Shown: in pieces, positions 53,746-63,967 of the stretch
Layout of the letters: each line of letters starts with the position of its first letter
Position numbering within the stretch: the stretch's first letter is position 1
The notes under the pieces: generated by a model
Databases searched by the model: none
Told to the model about the DNA's origin: nothing
Seen by the model: only the letters and a program-made list of their open reading frames with translations
Program-made: the position numbers and the translations under genes
NCBI GenBank assembly: GCA_945868475.1
Contig: CAMBLM010000007.1
Span: 1 to 64,000, forward strand
Length of the DNA stretch: 64,000 bases
Direction: 5' to 3'
DNA from: an uncultured Ruminococcus sp.
GTDB lineage: Bacteria > Bacillota > Clostridia > Oscillospirales > Ruminococcaceae

Positions 53746-53774
53746 ATTATATCACATTTTTTTTATATTGTCAA
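53746..53774 (-). promoter_or_regulatory. Antitoxin promoter
   Basis: Minus-strand TTGACA and TATAAT are exactly 17 bases apart, the -10 preceded by TGTGA. It is stronger in consensus terms than the toxin promoter, as expected for an antitoxin. Confidence 0.85.
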
Positions 53775-53805
53775 GTATTTTTGTAGCTAATTCCGAATTA
53801 AAAAA

Positions 53806-56367
53806 TCATTCTTCTCCGTTATCGTCATCGGGAACTTCTTCCTCTATGATAACTTCACTGTTTTCTTCGGCTTCTGCTGCTTTCATTTCGGCTTCAAGCT
53901 CTGCTTCGCTCGGCTCTTCTACCTTTGCAGTTTCCACGCTGTCGTCATGCTCGGCTCTGGTGAACGATACTACCTTTACTCCGTCCGATACTCTCATAAG
54001 GCGGACGCCTGTTGCATATCTTCCCATTACTCTTATATCGTTTGCACGGATCCTGATGATAACACCATCATCTGCAATCATAATGATATCATCGGTTTCG
54101 TCTACAACCTTGATTCCGCAGACATAGCCCTTTTCGTCCGATACCTTATAGTTGAGCATACCATATCCGCCGCGATTCTGGATTCTGTAAGAATCGAGGG
54201 TACATCTTCTGCCGTTGCCCTTATCGGTTACGGTGAGGACTGTTGCGCCGTCGCGGACTCTTGCCATTGATACTACCTCGTCACCGTCACGGAGCTTTAT
54301 TGCCTTTACGCCGTGAGCGGAACGTGACATTTTACGGATAGTGTTCTCATCGATACGGATAGCGTAGCCGTTCTTTGTTGCTACCATTACCTGAGCGTTT
54401 CCGTCGGTCATTCTTACGCCTGCTATCTCGTCGCCCTCGTCAAGACCTATTGCGATAAGTCCGTTCTTTCTTACATTCTTATATGCATCGAGCGGAGTAC
54501 GCTTTATCTTGCCGTTCTTTGTTACCATAACGATATTCTTGCCGCTGTCGAAGTCGGTAGTTTTTATCATTGCGGCGATCTTTTCGCCCTCGGAGAGAGG
54601 GAGGAGGTTTACGGCGTTCGTTCCTCTTGACTGCTTTGAACCCTCGGGTATCTCAAAGCACTTGAGCTTATACATTATGCCCTTATTTGAGATAAAGAGG
54701 ACATTATCATGCGAGGACGAGATGAACATTTCCTCAACGAAATCCTCTTCGCGCTGTTTCATACCCGTTACGCCCTTGCCGCCGCGCTTCTGTGCCTTAT
54801 AGTCGCTTACCGGCTGACGCTTGATATATCCGATGTTTGTATAGGTAACAACGCACTCCTCAACCGGGATAAGGTCTTCGATATCGACTTCGCCGGTTAC
54901 GCTTTCGATAGAAGTTCTTCTGTCGTCGCCGTACTTATTCTTGACGGTTTCAAGCTCTTCGGACATGATTTCGAGGACTTTTTCATGGCTTGCGAGGATC
55001 TCCTTATATTCTGCGATCTTTGCATCGAGTTCAGCCAATTCGTCCTCTATCTTCTGTCTTTCAAGACCTGTGAGCTGGATAATTCTCATCTGAGCGATAG
55101 CATTCGCCTGAACTTCGGAGATTCCGAAGCGTTCCATAAGTCTTGACTTAGCTTCGTTTGGGTCTTTGGACGAGCGGCAGATGTTTACTACTTCGTCGAT
55201 ATTGTCGGAGGCAATTACCAAGCCTTCCAAAATATGCGCTCTTTCCTCGGCTTTGCGGAGGTCGAACTCAGTTCTTCTGCGGATAACATCGACCTGGAAG
55301 TCGATATATTCCGTGAGTATCTGTTTGAGGGTGAGGACTTTCGGCTCGCCTCTTACAAGGGCAAGCATAATGATTCCGACTGTGTCCTGAAGCTGTGTAT
55401 TTGCGAAAAGCTTATTGAGGACAAGCTGTGGGATAGCGTCCTTGTTGAGTTCAATAACTATTCTTACTGCGTGATCCTTATCGGATTCATCACGAATATT
55501 GTGGATACCCTCGATGCGCTTGTCCTTTGCAAGATTTGCGATATTTTCGATAAGTCTTGCTTTATTGACCATATAGGGGAGTTCTGTAACAATGATGCAG
55601 TTTCTTCCCTTTATTTCTTCGATATTGGTAACGGAGCGGAGTGTTATCTTTCCGCGTCCTGTTGCATAAGCGGCACGAATTCCCGCTCTGCCCATGATAA
55701 TGCCGCCCGTCGGGAAGTCAGGGCCTTTGATATATTCCATAAGCTCATCAAGTTCCGCATCGGGATTCTTGACAAGGTGCTGGATAGCATTTATCGTTTC
55801 CGTAAGGTTATGCGGTGGGATATTCGTAGCCATACCAACTGCGATACCCGTTGCACCGTTTACAAGGATATTCGGATATCTTGACGGAAGAACTTCCGGT
55901 TCTTTCAGGGTATCGTCATAGTTTGAAATGTATGGGATAGTGTTCTTATTGATATCGGCAAGCATTTCGCCTGCGATCTTCGCCATTCTCGCTTCGGTAT
56001 AACGGTAAGCGGCAGGTGGGTCACCGTCGATAGAACCGAAGTTTCCGTGACCGTCAACGAGAGGGTAGCGGAGTGAAAAGTCCTGCGCAAGTCTTACGAG
56101 GGCATCATAAACAGACGCGTCACCGTGTGGGTGATACTTACCGAGAACCTCACCGACGGTGTATGCGCACTTACGGTAAGGCTTATCGGAGGTATTGCCT
56201 GCGTCATTCATTGTGTAGATAATTCGTCTGTGAACCGGTTTAAGTCCGTCACGGACATCGGGGAGCGCTCTTGCAACTATTACAGACATAGAGTATTCGA
56301 GGAAGGATTTTTTCATTTCCGATTCGATATCTCTATGAATGACCTTTGCGTTCTCGTCATTATACAA
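53806..56367 (-). CDS. gyrA: DNA gyrase subunit A
   Basis: Breakage-reunion subunit of gyrase (853 aa). The start is TTG at 56367 behind AGGAG. The N-terminal domain has [31 protein letters not shown] and the active-site Tyr in [10 protein letters not shown]. The quinolone-determining region reads [17 protein letters not shown], with Ser and Asp-type residues at the usual positions replaced by Ser/Asp-compatible ones. The C-terminal beta-pinwheel contains the GyrA box QKRGGKG, which separates gyrase A from ParC. There is an acidic tail of about 45 residues. Confidence 0.97.
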   Translation of the reverse strand: MYNDENAKVIHRDIESEMKKSFLEYSMSVIVARALPDVRDGLKPVHRRIIYTMNDAGNTSDKPYRKCAYTVGEVLGKYHPHGDASVYDALVRLAQDFSLRYPLVDGHGNFGSIDGDPPAAYRYTEARMAKIAGEMLADINKNTIPYISNYDDTLKEPEVLPSRYPNILVNGATGIAVGMATNIPPHNLTETINAIQHLVKNPDAELDELMEYIKGPDFPTGGIIMGRAGIRAAYATGRGKITLRSVTNIEEIKGRNCIIVTELPYMVNKARLIENIANLAKDKRIEGIHNIRDESDKDHAVRIVIELNKDAIPQLVLNKLFANTQLQDTVGIIMLALVRGEPKVLTLKQILTEYIDFQVDVIRRRTEFDLRKAEERAHILEGLVIASDNIDEVVNICRSSKDPNEAKSRLMERFGISEVQANAIAQMRIIQLTGLERQKIEDELAELDAKIAEYKEILASHEKVLEIMSEELETVKNKYGDDRRTSIESVTGEVDIEDLIPVEECVVTYTNIGYIKRQPVSDYKAQKRGGKGVTGMKQREEDFVEEMFISSSHDNVLFISNKGIMYKLKCFEIPEGSKQSRGTNAVNLLPLSEGEKIAAMIKTTDFDSGKNIVMVTKNGKIKRTPLDAYKNVRKNGLIAIGLDEGDEIAGVRMTDGNAQVMVATKNGYAIRIDENTIRKMSRSAHGVKAIKLRDGDEVVSMARVRDGATVLTVTDKGNGRRCTLDSYRIQNRGGYGMLNYKVSDEKGYVCGIKVVDETDDIIMIADDGVIIRIRANDIRVMGRYATGVRLMRVSDGVKVVSFTRAEHDDSVETAKVEEPSEAELEAEMKAAEAEENSEVIIEEEVPDDDNGEE

Positions 56368-56395
56368 ATTAAAACATCTCCTGTTCTGTAACTGC

Positions 56396-57115
56396 TCAGT
56401 CAGCTACTTTATATCGGATTCCCATTACCGCAGCGAGCTTACGTCTTGTTTTTTCAAGCTCCTCTTTGGAGAAAACGTCCTGCGGAACGATGAAAACGTA
56501 CTTTTTTCCGACGATCAAAACGAACATATCGTCACGGTCTATGATATCGACTGCACCGTCAAGGTGAATAAGCGTTGCAGGGGGAGCTTTGTCCTCTTCG
56601 GCTTCGCTTTTTTCATCTTCGGGGGCTTCTTTATCGCTGTTTCCGTAAGAAGCTTCCTCCGTGACATCGGACGGTTCGGCAGATTCGCCGTTTTCGTCAT
56701 AAACTGCGGCATTTTCGGCATCAGCCATCGTTATTTTTATCGTCTGATCCGTTATTTCGATATCATATTCCGAGCCGTCGAGCTTTTCTGCCGATTTTTT
56801 TACTTCGTTCCGATTTTTTATCGGCTGAGAAATGAAATATGCTCCGATAACAACGCAAATTGCTATCATCACTATCGGTCTTACATCGCCCGATTCGGAA
56901 GTGAGAAGCATAAGCACCGAAGAAACCATCGCAATGACAACAAGCAGCATTTTCAGAAAAACTTTCTTATAGACATATTTTTTCTGAAAGGTCTTATAGC
57001 CCGAAAGTATCATTTCCGCGCTGTTTTTATATTTAGCTTTTGCAAGGGGAACGGGTTCTCTTTTCCGGAAGTTATCGTCCTGACCCTCGCTGAACATTTC
57101 TTTTAACATTCCCAT
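56396..57115 (-). CDS. Membrane protein between gyrB and gyrA, YcxB-like (239 aa)
   Basis: The ATG at 57115 is preceded by TTGGAG. Two adjacent membrane helices (about residues 54-73 and 79-98) are followed by a beta-rich cytoplasmic domain ([16 protein letters not shown] ... [17 protein letters not shown]), interrupted by about 45 Glu/Asp/Ala residues of low complexity. Two helices plus a PH-like strand domain ending in a conserved IP-x-D-x-F segment resembles the YcxB family, whose role is unknown. It lies in the gyrB-gyrA operon interval, where most relatives have no gene. The acidic insert may be a linker acquired in this lineage. Confidence 0.8.
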   Translation of the reverse strand: MGMLKEMFSEGQDDNFRKREPVPLAKAKYKNSAEMILSGYKTFQKKYVYKKVFLKMLLVVIAMVSSVLMLLTSESGDVRPIVMIAICVVIGAYFISQPIKNRNEVKKSAEKLDGSEYDIEITDQTIKITMADAENAAVYDENGESAEPSDVTEEASYGNSDKEAPEDEKSEAEEDKAPPATLIHLDGAVDIIDRDDMFVLIVGKKYVFIVPQDVFSKEELEKTRRKLAAVMGIRYKVAD

Positions 57116-57204
57116 TTGGCTCTACTCCAAGCAATATATTTTGGTGCATAAAATTTTTTTTTTCAGGTAATGCACGAAAGACACTGTTTCAGAAATATAT
57201 CACC

Positions 57205-59148
57205 TTAAATATCAAGATTTTCAACGAACTTAGCGTTCTTCTCGATAAATTCCTTACGGGGAGCGACCTTGTCGCCCATAAGGATAGTGAATATCTCATC
57301 AGCCTTTACGGCGTCTTCCATCTCGACCTTGATAATAGTTCTTCTCTCGGGGTCCATTGTTGTTTCCCAGAGCTGGTCAGGGTCCATTTCACCAAGACCT
57401 TTATAACGCTGAACATCGACCTTGGCGTTATTTTCTCCTGCAAGTTCCTTGATATAGGTATCTCTTTCCTCATCGGAGAAAGCATAACGAACCTGTTTAC
57501 CGCGCCATACCTTGAAAAGCGGCGGCTGTGCGATATAGACGTTGCCGTTCGTGATGAGCTGGCGCATGAAGCGGAAGAAGAATGTCAGAAGCAGTGTTCT
57601 GATATGCGAACCATCGACATCGGCATCGGCCATAATGATGATCTTGCCGTAGCGAAGCTTTGATATATCGAAGTCCTCGCCGATAGATGTACCGAGAGCC
57701 GTTACGACAGGCATAAGCTTTTCGTTGCCGTAGACCTTGTCGATACGAGCCTTTTCGACGTTGAGCATCTTGCCCCATAGAGGGAGGATAGCCTGATAGC
57801 GTCTGTCACGTCCCTGCTTTGCTGAACCGCCGGCAGAATCACCCTCGACGATGTAAATTTCGGTATACTGCACGTCCTTTTCGGAGCAGTCGGCAAGCTT
57901 TCCGGGGAGTGAAGCGGAGTTCATCGCGGATTTTCTTCTTGCGGTATCTCTTGCTTTCTTTGCGGCTTCTCTTGCGCGCTGTGCAGCCATTGACTTATCG
58001 AAGATATCCCTTGCTTCGGCAGGATTTTCTTCAAGATAGCACATCAGCTTTTCGTAGACCATATTTTCCACGAACGGACGGACTTCGGGGTTGCCGAGTC
58101 GTCCCTTTGTCTGACCCTCAAACTCGCAGTTCGTGAGCTTTACGGAAACTATAGCAGTAAGACCCTCACGGACGTCCTCACCGATGAGCTTTTCGCCGTC
58201 TTTAAGGAGGTTGAACTTCTTGCCGTAGTCATTGAGTACCTTTGTCAAGGCGTTCTTGAAGCCCGTTTCGTGCGAACCGCCGTCTATAGTATGGATATTG
58301 TTTGCGAATGAAAGTATAACTTCGTTGTATGAATCATTATACTGGAGTGCTACCTCTGCGGAGGAGTCACCCTGCATACCGCTGACGTAGATGACTTTCT
58401 GTGTTAAAGGCTCAAGACCTCTTGTTTTATGGATATGCTCAACGAATTCTCTGATACCGCCCTCATAATGGAGTATCTCTGTTCTCGGTTCGGCTTCATC
58501 ACGCAGGTCGGAGAATACTATTCTTACGCCTGCATTGAGGAATGCCTGCTCACGAAGTCTTTTCAGGAGGACTTCGTAATCATATACTGTTGTTTCTTCA
58601 AATATAAGAGGGTCAGCTTTGAACTTTACTGTAGTACCTGTTTCTGTGGTATCACCGATTATTTTAAGTTCTTCGTCATATTTTCCGCGCTCAAAACGCT
58701 GGAAATGGATATGCTTGCCGTCCTTTACGGTCAGTTCGAGCCATTCGGAAAGTGCGTTTACGACTGATGCGCCAACGCCGTGCAGACCGCCTGCGACCTT
58801 ATATCCGCCGCCGCCGAACTTACCGCCTGCGTGGAGTATCGTATAAACTACCGTTGCGGCGGAGATGCCCTCTTTCGGGTGGATACCCGTCGGGATTCCT
58901 CGTCCGTTATCGGCAACTTCGATAACATCGCCGGGGAGAATTTTTACATTGATCTCGGAACAGTAGCCTGCGAGTGCTTCATCGATAGCGTTATCGACTA
59001 TTTCATATACAAGATGATGAAGTCCCTTCGGACCGGTCGAACCGATGTACATACCCGGTCTTACTCTTACCGCTTCAAGTCCCTCCAAGACCTGAATTTG
59101 GTTTTCATCATATTCAGTGTTTACTGCGGCTTTCTGATTTTCAGCCAT
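57205..59148 (-). CDS. gyrB: DNA gyrase subunit B
   Basis: ATPase subunit of gyrase (647 aa). The GHKL site shows [26 protein letters not shown] and [15 protein letters not shown]; the TOPRIM part shows [15 protein letters not shown] and DADVDGSHI; the end reads [20 protein letters not shown], typical of GyrB. The start ATG 59148 (MAENQK) follows AAAGGTGG and overlaps the remB stop by eight bases. Confidence 0.97.
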   Translation of the reverse strand: MAENQKAAVNTEYDENQIQVLEGLEAVRVRPGMYIGSTGPKGLHHLVYEIVDNAIDEALAGYCSEINVKILPGDVIEVADNGRGIPTGIHPKEGISAATVVYTILHAGGKFGGGGYKVAGGLHGVGASVVNALSEWLELTVKDGKHIHFQRFERGKYDEELKIIGDTTETGTTVKFKADPLIFEETTVYDYEVLLKRLREQAFLNAGVRIVFSDLRDEAEPRTEILHYEGGIREFVEHIHKTRGLEPLTQKVIYVSGMQGDSSAEVALQYNDSYNEVILSFANNIHTIDGGSHETGFKNALTKVLNDYGKKFNLLKDGEKLIGEDVREGLTAIVSVKLTNCEFEGQTKGRLGNPEVRPFVENMVYEKLMCYLEENPAEARDIFDKSMAAQRAREAAKKARDTARRKSAMNSASLPGKLADCSEKDVQYTEIYIVEGDSAGGSAKQGRDRRYQAILPLWGKMLNVEKARIDKVYGNEKLMPVVTALGTSIGEDFDISKLRYGKIIIMADADVDGSHIRTLLLTFFFRFMRQLITNGNVYIAQPPLFKVWRGKQVRYAFSDEERDTYIKELAGENNAKVDVQRYKGLGEMDPDQLWETTMDPERRTIIKVEMEDAVKADEIFTILMGDKVAPRKEFIEKNAKFVENLDI

Positions 59149-59428
59149 TATTTGACCACCTTTCATTAGCGGCATTGCCGCTTTCCGACCTCTTTCTCAA
59201 AGTAGAGGCGGAGATCTGTGATATATAGACAGTTTCTTTTCCCGTTTTATCGCAGCATATAACAAAGGATTTCGGCATTTCGTAGGATACGTTAAAGGTC
59301 TTGCTGCCTTTTCCTGCGACATTCAGAAATTCTTTTGTATGCTTGCTGACGGAAGTATTTTCAATATCGAAGATGCCGATTATATCCTTATCGCATACGA
59401 CCGTATCTTCGCCAAGATGCAGATACAT
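59141..59428 (-). CDS. remB: RemB-like regulator (DUF370)
   Basis: A 95-residue protein of the DUF370 family, between recF and gyrB as in Bacillus (where yaaB/remB regulates matrix genes). The core [31 protein letters not shown] and [28 protein letters not shown] is conserved. The C-terminal 15 residues are extra and overlap the gyrB start. Start ATG 59428 follows GAAAGGAAC. It may bind DNA as oligomeric rings like RemA (inference). Confidence 0.9.
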   Translation of the reverse strand: MYLHLGEDTVVCDKDIIGIFDIENTSVSKHTKEFLNVAGKGSKTFNVSYEMPKSFVICCDKTGKETVYISQISASTLRKRSESGNAANERWSNNG

Positions 59429-59440
59429 ATATTGTTCCTT

Positions 59441-60556
59441 TCAGATTATCCTGCCTTTATTTACGCGAAAGACCTTTCCTCCCGTCATATCGGAGAGAAA
59501 TCTGTCATCGCAGCAGGTAACGAGTACCTGCATATTTTCTATCGAGTTAAGAATGAACCTCTGTCTTCCGCCGTCCAGTTCGGACATTACATCATCGAGG
59601 AGCATAACGGGATATTCGCCCTTTTCCGATTTAAGTATCTCCGCCTGCGCCAGCTTAAAGACAATGGCGATCGACCTTGACTGTCCCTGCGAACCGAGAT
59701 ATCGTGCAGGCTGACCGTCGATGAGAGTTATGATATCATCACGGTGGACTCCCGTTGTTGTGAAGCCTGCGCGGATATCTTCATTCACGTTTTTTTTGAG
59801 CTTATCGATATAAAGCTCCGTAAGCTCGCCTTCATACTCCGTTTTGCCGTTGAGGTCGGGAAATACGGTCGATTGATAGTAAAGCTGCAAGTTTTCTTTG
59901 CCCGAGGCAAGTTTATTATATAAACTGTAAGTATAATTATTAAGCATATTACAGTAAGTATTTCTTACAACGGATATATACGCACCTGCTTTTGCAAGCT
60001 GCTCGTCCCAGACGCTTATCGAATCGATATCACTGCCGCCCTTTGAGAAGCTTTTCAGCAGAGCGTTTCTCTGAGCCAGCACATTATTATAGGTATTGAG
60101 TGCGCTGACGTAAGAGCCTTTTATCTGTGATATCGAAAGGTCGATGAAGATTCTTCTGTTTTCGGGTGCGCCCTTTGCGAGGTTGAGATCATCTGGGGTA
60201 AATACCACGCACTGAAAGCTGCCGAACAGCTTCGACATAAGTGGGAGCTTAACGCCATTAAGAGTTACGAGCTTTTCTTTCAGCTCGCCTTTTTTGGCGG
60301 CGAAGCGGATCTCCTGCTTTCGTGTTTCATCGGTAAAGGTGAGCCTTACATCAGCGAATTCTTTATCGAATCCGATGAACTCCTTTTCCCTTGAACCTCG
60401 GAACGAGCGGCAGCCCGAACAGAGCCACACAGCTTCGATGAGGTTCGTTTTTCCCTGTGCATTGTCGCCGCAGAAGATATTCATTCTTTTATCGGGGAAA
60501 ATATTCACTTCGGACAGATTTTTATACCCGTCCGCGCATATCTGATCTATTATCAA
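59441..60556 (-). CDS. recF: DNA replication and repair protein RecF
   Basis: SMC-like ATPase that helps load RecA at gaps (371 aa). Walker A GDNAQGKTNLIEA (about residues 30-42), the signature GSQGQSRSIAIVFKLA and Walker B PVMLLDDVMSELD are visible. The start is TTG at 60556; no good ribosome site precedes it, so initiation is probably weak. It is in the usual place after yaaA. Confidence 0.95.
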   Translation of the reverse strand: MIIDQICADGYKNLSEVNIFPDKRMNIFCGDNAQGKTNLIEAVWLCSGCRSFRGSREKEFIGFDKEFADVRLTFTDETRKQEIRFAAKKGELKEKLVTLNGVKLPLMSKLFGSFQCVVFTPDDLNLAKGAPENRRIFIDLSISQIKGSYVSALNTYNNVLAQRNALLKSFSKGGSDIDSISVWDEQLAKAGAYISVVRNTYCNMLNNYTYSLYNKLASGKENLQLYYQSTVFPDLNGKTEYEGELTELYIDKLKKNVNEDIRAGFTTTGVHRDDIITLIDGQPARYLGSQGQSRSIAIVFKLAQAEILKSEKGEYPVMLLDDVMSELDGGRQRFILNSIENMQVLVTCCDDRFLSDMTGGKVFRVNKGRII

Positions 60557-60639
60557 GGCAAATATCTGTTTAAAGCTTTATGACATTTAAGGAATGTAAG
60601 CTTTAAATTAACTCCTTTCCCAAAGAGCTTATTGTATTA

Positions 60640-60849
60640 TCAGTGAATAGTAATCTCTGCTCCGTTTACGGTGACAACATCGCCCGAGCGAAGCTTTTTA
60701 CCTCTTATAAGGCAAGGCTGACCGTTGACGGTAACTTTTCCGTCAAGGATAAGCTGCTTTGCGTCCGAGCCGATAGCGACAGCACCTGCAAATTTGAGAA
60801 GCTGGTCGAGCTTTATATATTCGGTAGTGATATTTACATCTTTATCCAT
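60640..60849 (-). CDS. yaaA: S4-domain protein YaaA
   Basis: A 69-residue S4 RNA-binding protein (IKLDQLLKFAGAVAIGSDAKQLILDGKVTVNGQ-type helix-turn pair, then RGKKLRSGDVV). The family sits between dnaN and recF in Firmicutes and has been linked to ribosome assembly. Start ATG 60849 follows AAGGAG at nine bases. Confidence 0.93.
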   Translation of the reverse strand: MDKDVNITTEYIKLDQLLKFAGAVAIGSDAKQLILDGKVTVNGQPCLIRGKKLRSGDVVTVNGAEITIH

Positions 60850-60916
60850 TTATAAAACTCCTTTTTAATGATATTTTGTATAAAATTAGTATAAAAATAC
60901 TTTTTGTAATATAAAT

Positions 60917-62026
60917 TTATGATTCCGCTCTCAATCTCTGAGGGAGAACAAGGAATGTGAACGCATCGCCTTCCATTGGGAGAAGCTTCATCGGGGATAT
61001 ACCGCCCGAAAGCTCCATTCTTATTTTGTCGGCTTCGGTAGCTTTGAGAGCGTCGAGGAGATAGCGGCAGTTGAAGCCTATCTCTACCATTGAACCCGTG
61101 AGGTCGATAGGAAATTCATCGTTGAACTTGCCCATTCCCGTACTACAGGTAATTTTGACCATTCCGTCATTAAAAATGCATCTTACGGGAGCTTTATTCT
61201 TATCATTGAGAAGAAGCAGGCATCTTTCAAGGCTCTGGATAAGGTCTTTAGTGTTGATGATAATCTCAGTAGAATGTGATTGTGGAATAGAAGCCTTATA
61301 GTTATGGAACTCGCCCTCGAGCAGACGGGAAATTACCATATATCCGTTTATCTCGAAGATGATATGCTTTCTCGAAACGTGAAGAATGACCTTTTCATCG
61401 TCATCATCTTTGAGAAGCTTTGAAACTTCGGAGAGCGAACGTGCTTTTACTACGAAGTGGTAGTGGTTGTCTGTTTCGATCTTTTCCGTTCTTACTGCAA
61501 GGCGGAAGCCGTCAATAGCAGCGAGGTTGAAGTTATGATCGGAGATATCGAAAAGCTCACCCGTGAGGATAGGCTTATTATCCGTGACCGCAACGGCGAA
61601 GATAGTCTGGTTTATCATATTTTTGAGAAGCGGCTGAGAGAGTGTGAAGTCATCTCCCGTATCGTAAGAGGGGAGTGTAGGATATTCATCAGCCGACATT
61701 GCAAGGATCTTATACTCGGCGTTGGCACTTTTTATAGTGGCGGAGAGGTTGTCGTTGATCTCAAAGGATATTTCCTCCGAGGGCATCTTTCTTACGATCT
61801 CGCAGAGAAGTCTTGCATCAAAGACGAATTCGCCCATATCTTCGGAAACTATATTGATCTTGGTCTGGATACCCATTTCAAGGTCATAACCGGTAAGTTC
61901 AAGGATATTTCTGTTTACGGAAACTTTTATTCCCGTAAGGGCTGTTATTGTAGATTTCTGAGGAACGGCACGGACTACATTATTGAGAGCCTCGTTAAGC
62001 TCACTCTGAACGCAGGTAAATTTCAT
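60917..62026 (-). CDS. dnaN: DNA polymerase III beta subunit (sliding clamp)
   Basis: Ring-shaped processivity clamp (369 aa) of three similar domains; MKFTCVQSELNEALNNVVRAVPQKST opens domain 1 and the C-terminal MKLLPMEGDAFTFLVLPQR ends domain 3 with the peptide-binding pocket. The ATG at 62026 has no site at normal distance; the only strong one, AAAGGAG, lies about 45 bases upstream (see finding on a possible short leader frame). It follows oriC. Confidence 0.96.
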   Translation of the reverse strand: MKFTCVQSELNEALNNVVRAVPQKSTITALTGIKVSVNRNILELTGYDLEMGIQTKINIVSEDMGEFVFDARLLCEIVRKMPSEEISFEINDNLSATIKSANAEYKILAMSADEYPTLPSYDTGDDFTLSQPLLKNMINQTIFAVAVTDNKPILTGELFDISDHNFNLAAIDGFRLAVRTEKIETDNHYHFVVKARSLSEVSKLLKDDDDEKVILHVSRKHIIFEINGYMVISRLLEGEFHNYKASIPQSHSTEIIINTKDLIQSLERCLLLLNDKNKAPVRCIFNDGMVKITCSTGMGKFNDEFPIDLTGSMVEIGFNCRYLLDALKATEADKIRMELSGGISPMKLLPMEGDAFTFLVLPQRLRAES

Positions 62027-62059
62027 AAACTTGAATACAGTCTGGATTTATACAGAGCT

Positions 62060-62536
62060 GTAAATTCTCCTTTCTTATTTTTTAGATAAGTTTTTCTTAT
62101 AATAAAAGGTTGGGGAAAACTATCGTCCAAAAAGAAAAACTTGCGGTGTTTTATTATAAAATAATATAATATATATAAATATTAAACAGTAATAGCAGTA
62201 GGGGGCGTGGAAAATATGGAAAGGACGGTTTTTATGTATTTTATCAAGGAAAATCCATATAAAATTTTTCAACGTACTGTGTGTTGATAATTCTGCCCTA
62301 TTGTGGAAAGTCAAAACACGGAGAAAAAGTGGGGAAAAATGTGAGTGGAAAGAGGAAAAAAGGTGCAAAATACGGTGAAAATAATTTTTTAGGCGTAAAA
62401 CCTATGTTAAAAACTATTTTTATACGCTTTGTAATGTAGTTCAAATGCCCATAAAAACGTATTTAAAAGTTTTCCACCTAACTTTCCACACTATGTTGAA
62501 AACTTTTTGATTAAACAATCTGTAGAAATAAAAAAG
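62060..62536. other. Chromosomal replication origin oriC
   Basis: The gap between dnaA and dnaN carries DnaA-box-like 9-mers at 62206-62214 (CGTGGAAAA), 62282-62290 (TGTTGATAA), 62302-62310 (TGTGGAAAG), 62470-62478 (TTTTCCACC) and 62482-62490 (CTTTCCACA). The order box (62206), GC cluster GGGGG (62201-62205), trinucleotide run CAGTAATAGCAGTAG (62187-62201) and AT-rich tract (62150-62186) matches the DnaA-trio unwinding arrangement of Bacillus. Confidence 0.88.
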
Positions 62537-63889
62537 TTAGTTTTTGAGATTGTTTATAATGTCCTCAATGGTTTCTTTAAGGTGTGGGTCTTTATTCATC
62601 GAGTTGGTGATCTCTTCATAATAATACATAATTGTGGAGTGATCCCTTCCGCCGATGTCAAGACCGATAGACTTATAGCTCAAAGAGGTAGTTTCCTTGA
62701 TTATGTAAGCGCTGACCTTTCGTGCGAGAGATATCTTCGATGTTCTTTTGTTGGAAAGTATATCCTCGGAGGTAACTCCGTAGACTTCGGCAACGTGAGA
62801 AAGAACTCTGTCGATAGTTATGGGTGAAGGTGTATCGTCCGAGAGTATCTCTCTGACGGTACTCTGAGCCTGTGCGATCGTCGGGGGAGTTCCGACAAGG
62901 TGCATCGAAGCTTTCATTTTCTTTACGCAGCCCTCAAGCTGACGGATATTGGATTTGAGCTTGTCCGCGATATAATTTGCAACATCGTCCGAAAGTTTGA
63001 GGTCGAGAAGCTCGGCTTTTCTTCTTACGATGGCAACTCTTGTTTCAAAATCAGGTGCGGAGATATCGGCGATAAGTCCCCATTCAAAACGGGTGCGTAT
63101 TCTGTCCTCGAGAGTTTTGATATCCTTTGGCGGACGGTCGGAAGTGAGAACTATCTGCTTGCCGATCTTGTGAAGCTCATTGAACGTATGGAAGAATTCT
63201 TCCTGTGTTGATTCCTTGCCTGCGATGAACTGGACGTCATCGACGAGGAGGACATCGGCACTGCGGTACTTCTGATGAAACTGTGAAGTATCCTTTTTCT
63301 GCTGGATAGCAGTGATAAGTTCGTTGGCAAAGGTTTCGCCCGTTACATAGATGATGTTTGTATCGGGCTTGTTCTTTTTTATTTCATTGCTGATAGCTGT
63401 CATAAGATGGGTTTTTCCAAGACCCGATGGACCGTGGATGAAAAGTGGATTATAGGCACTGCCGGGATTTTTTGCAACGGTGGTGCTTGCGGCGTAGGCA
63501 AACTCGTTTGAATGACCGACTATAAAGGTATCAAAAGTATAATCATACTCTGCGTTGGAGAATGACTGTTCAAGCTCACGGCGTTTTACGAGAGGGGATT
63601 CTTCCTCCTCATCGTCCTGCTGAGTATCTTCAAGCGGAATGATCTCGATATCAACGGGAAACCCGAGCACATTTATGAAAGCGTCCGAGAGCATAGTGCT
63701 GTAATTTTTGAGGATAATACCTTTCTGAAATTCGGACTGGACGTTAAAATAAGCGACATTTTCATCAAGATTAAGGGGTTTGAGTGTCTTTATCCAGAGA
63801 TTGAAAGCAACGTCCGTCAATTCTCCGTTATTGACCTTTGACTGAAAATAGTCGAGTACCTTGTCAAAAACTTCGACAAAGGAATTCAT
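62537..63889 (-). CDS. dnaA: Chromosomal replication initiator DnaA
   Basis: Initiator ATPase (450 aa). Domain I (1-80), linker II, AAA domain III with Walker A GPSGLGKTHL and Walker B VLLVDDVQF, and domain IV with the box-binding helix-turn-helix ending DIGGRDHSTIMYYYEEI are all present. Start ATG 63889 follows AAGGAG at ten bases. It is the first gene of the dnaA-dnaN-yaaA-recF-remB-gyrB-gyrA order, all leading away from the origin. Confidence 0.97.
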   Translation of the reverse strand: MNSFVEVFDKVLDYFQSKVNNGELTDVAFNLWIKTLKPLNLDENVAYFNVQSEFQKGIILKNYSTMLSDAFINVLGFPVDIEIIPLEDTQQDDEEEESPLVKRRELEQSFSNAEYDYTFDTFIVGHSNEFAYAASTTVAKNPGSAYNPLFIHGPSGLGKTHLMTAISNEIKKNKPDTNIIYVTGETFANELITAIQQKKDTSQFHQKYRSADVLLVDDVQFIAGKESTQEEFFHTFNELHKIGKQIVLTSDRPPKDIKTLEDRIRTRFEWGLIADISAPDFETRVAIVRRKAELLDLKLSDDVANYIADKLKSNIRQLEGCVKKMKASMHLVGTPPTIAQAQSTVREILSDDTPSPITIDRVLSHVAEVYGVTSEDILSNKRTSKISLARKVSAYIIKETTSLSYKSIGLDIGGRDHSTIMYYYEEITNSMNKDPHLKETIEDIINNLKN

Positions 63890-63938
63890 AGTAAACCTAC
63901 TCCTTGCGATAAAAAATTATATAAGATAAATCTAAATA

Positions 63939-63967
63939 ATTATAGCATATTTTGAAGTTAAATGCAA
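63939..63967 (-). promoter_or_regulatory. dnaA promoter
   Basis: Minus-strand TTGCAT and TATAAT are 17 bases apart with TGC before the -10, about 50 bases before the dnaA start. Confidence 0.7.

Noticed and set aside
53615..54127. 170-residue open frame starting within the toxin remnant
   Set aside because: It is out of the toxin frame, crosses the terminator hairpin and antitoxin promoter, and has no ribosome site.
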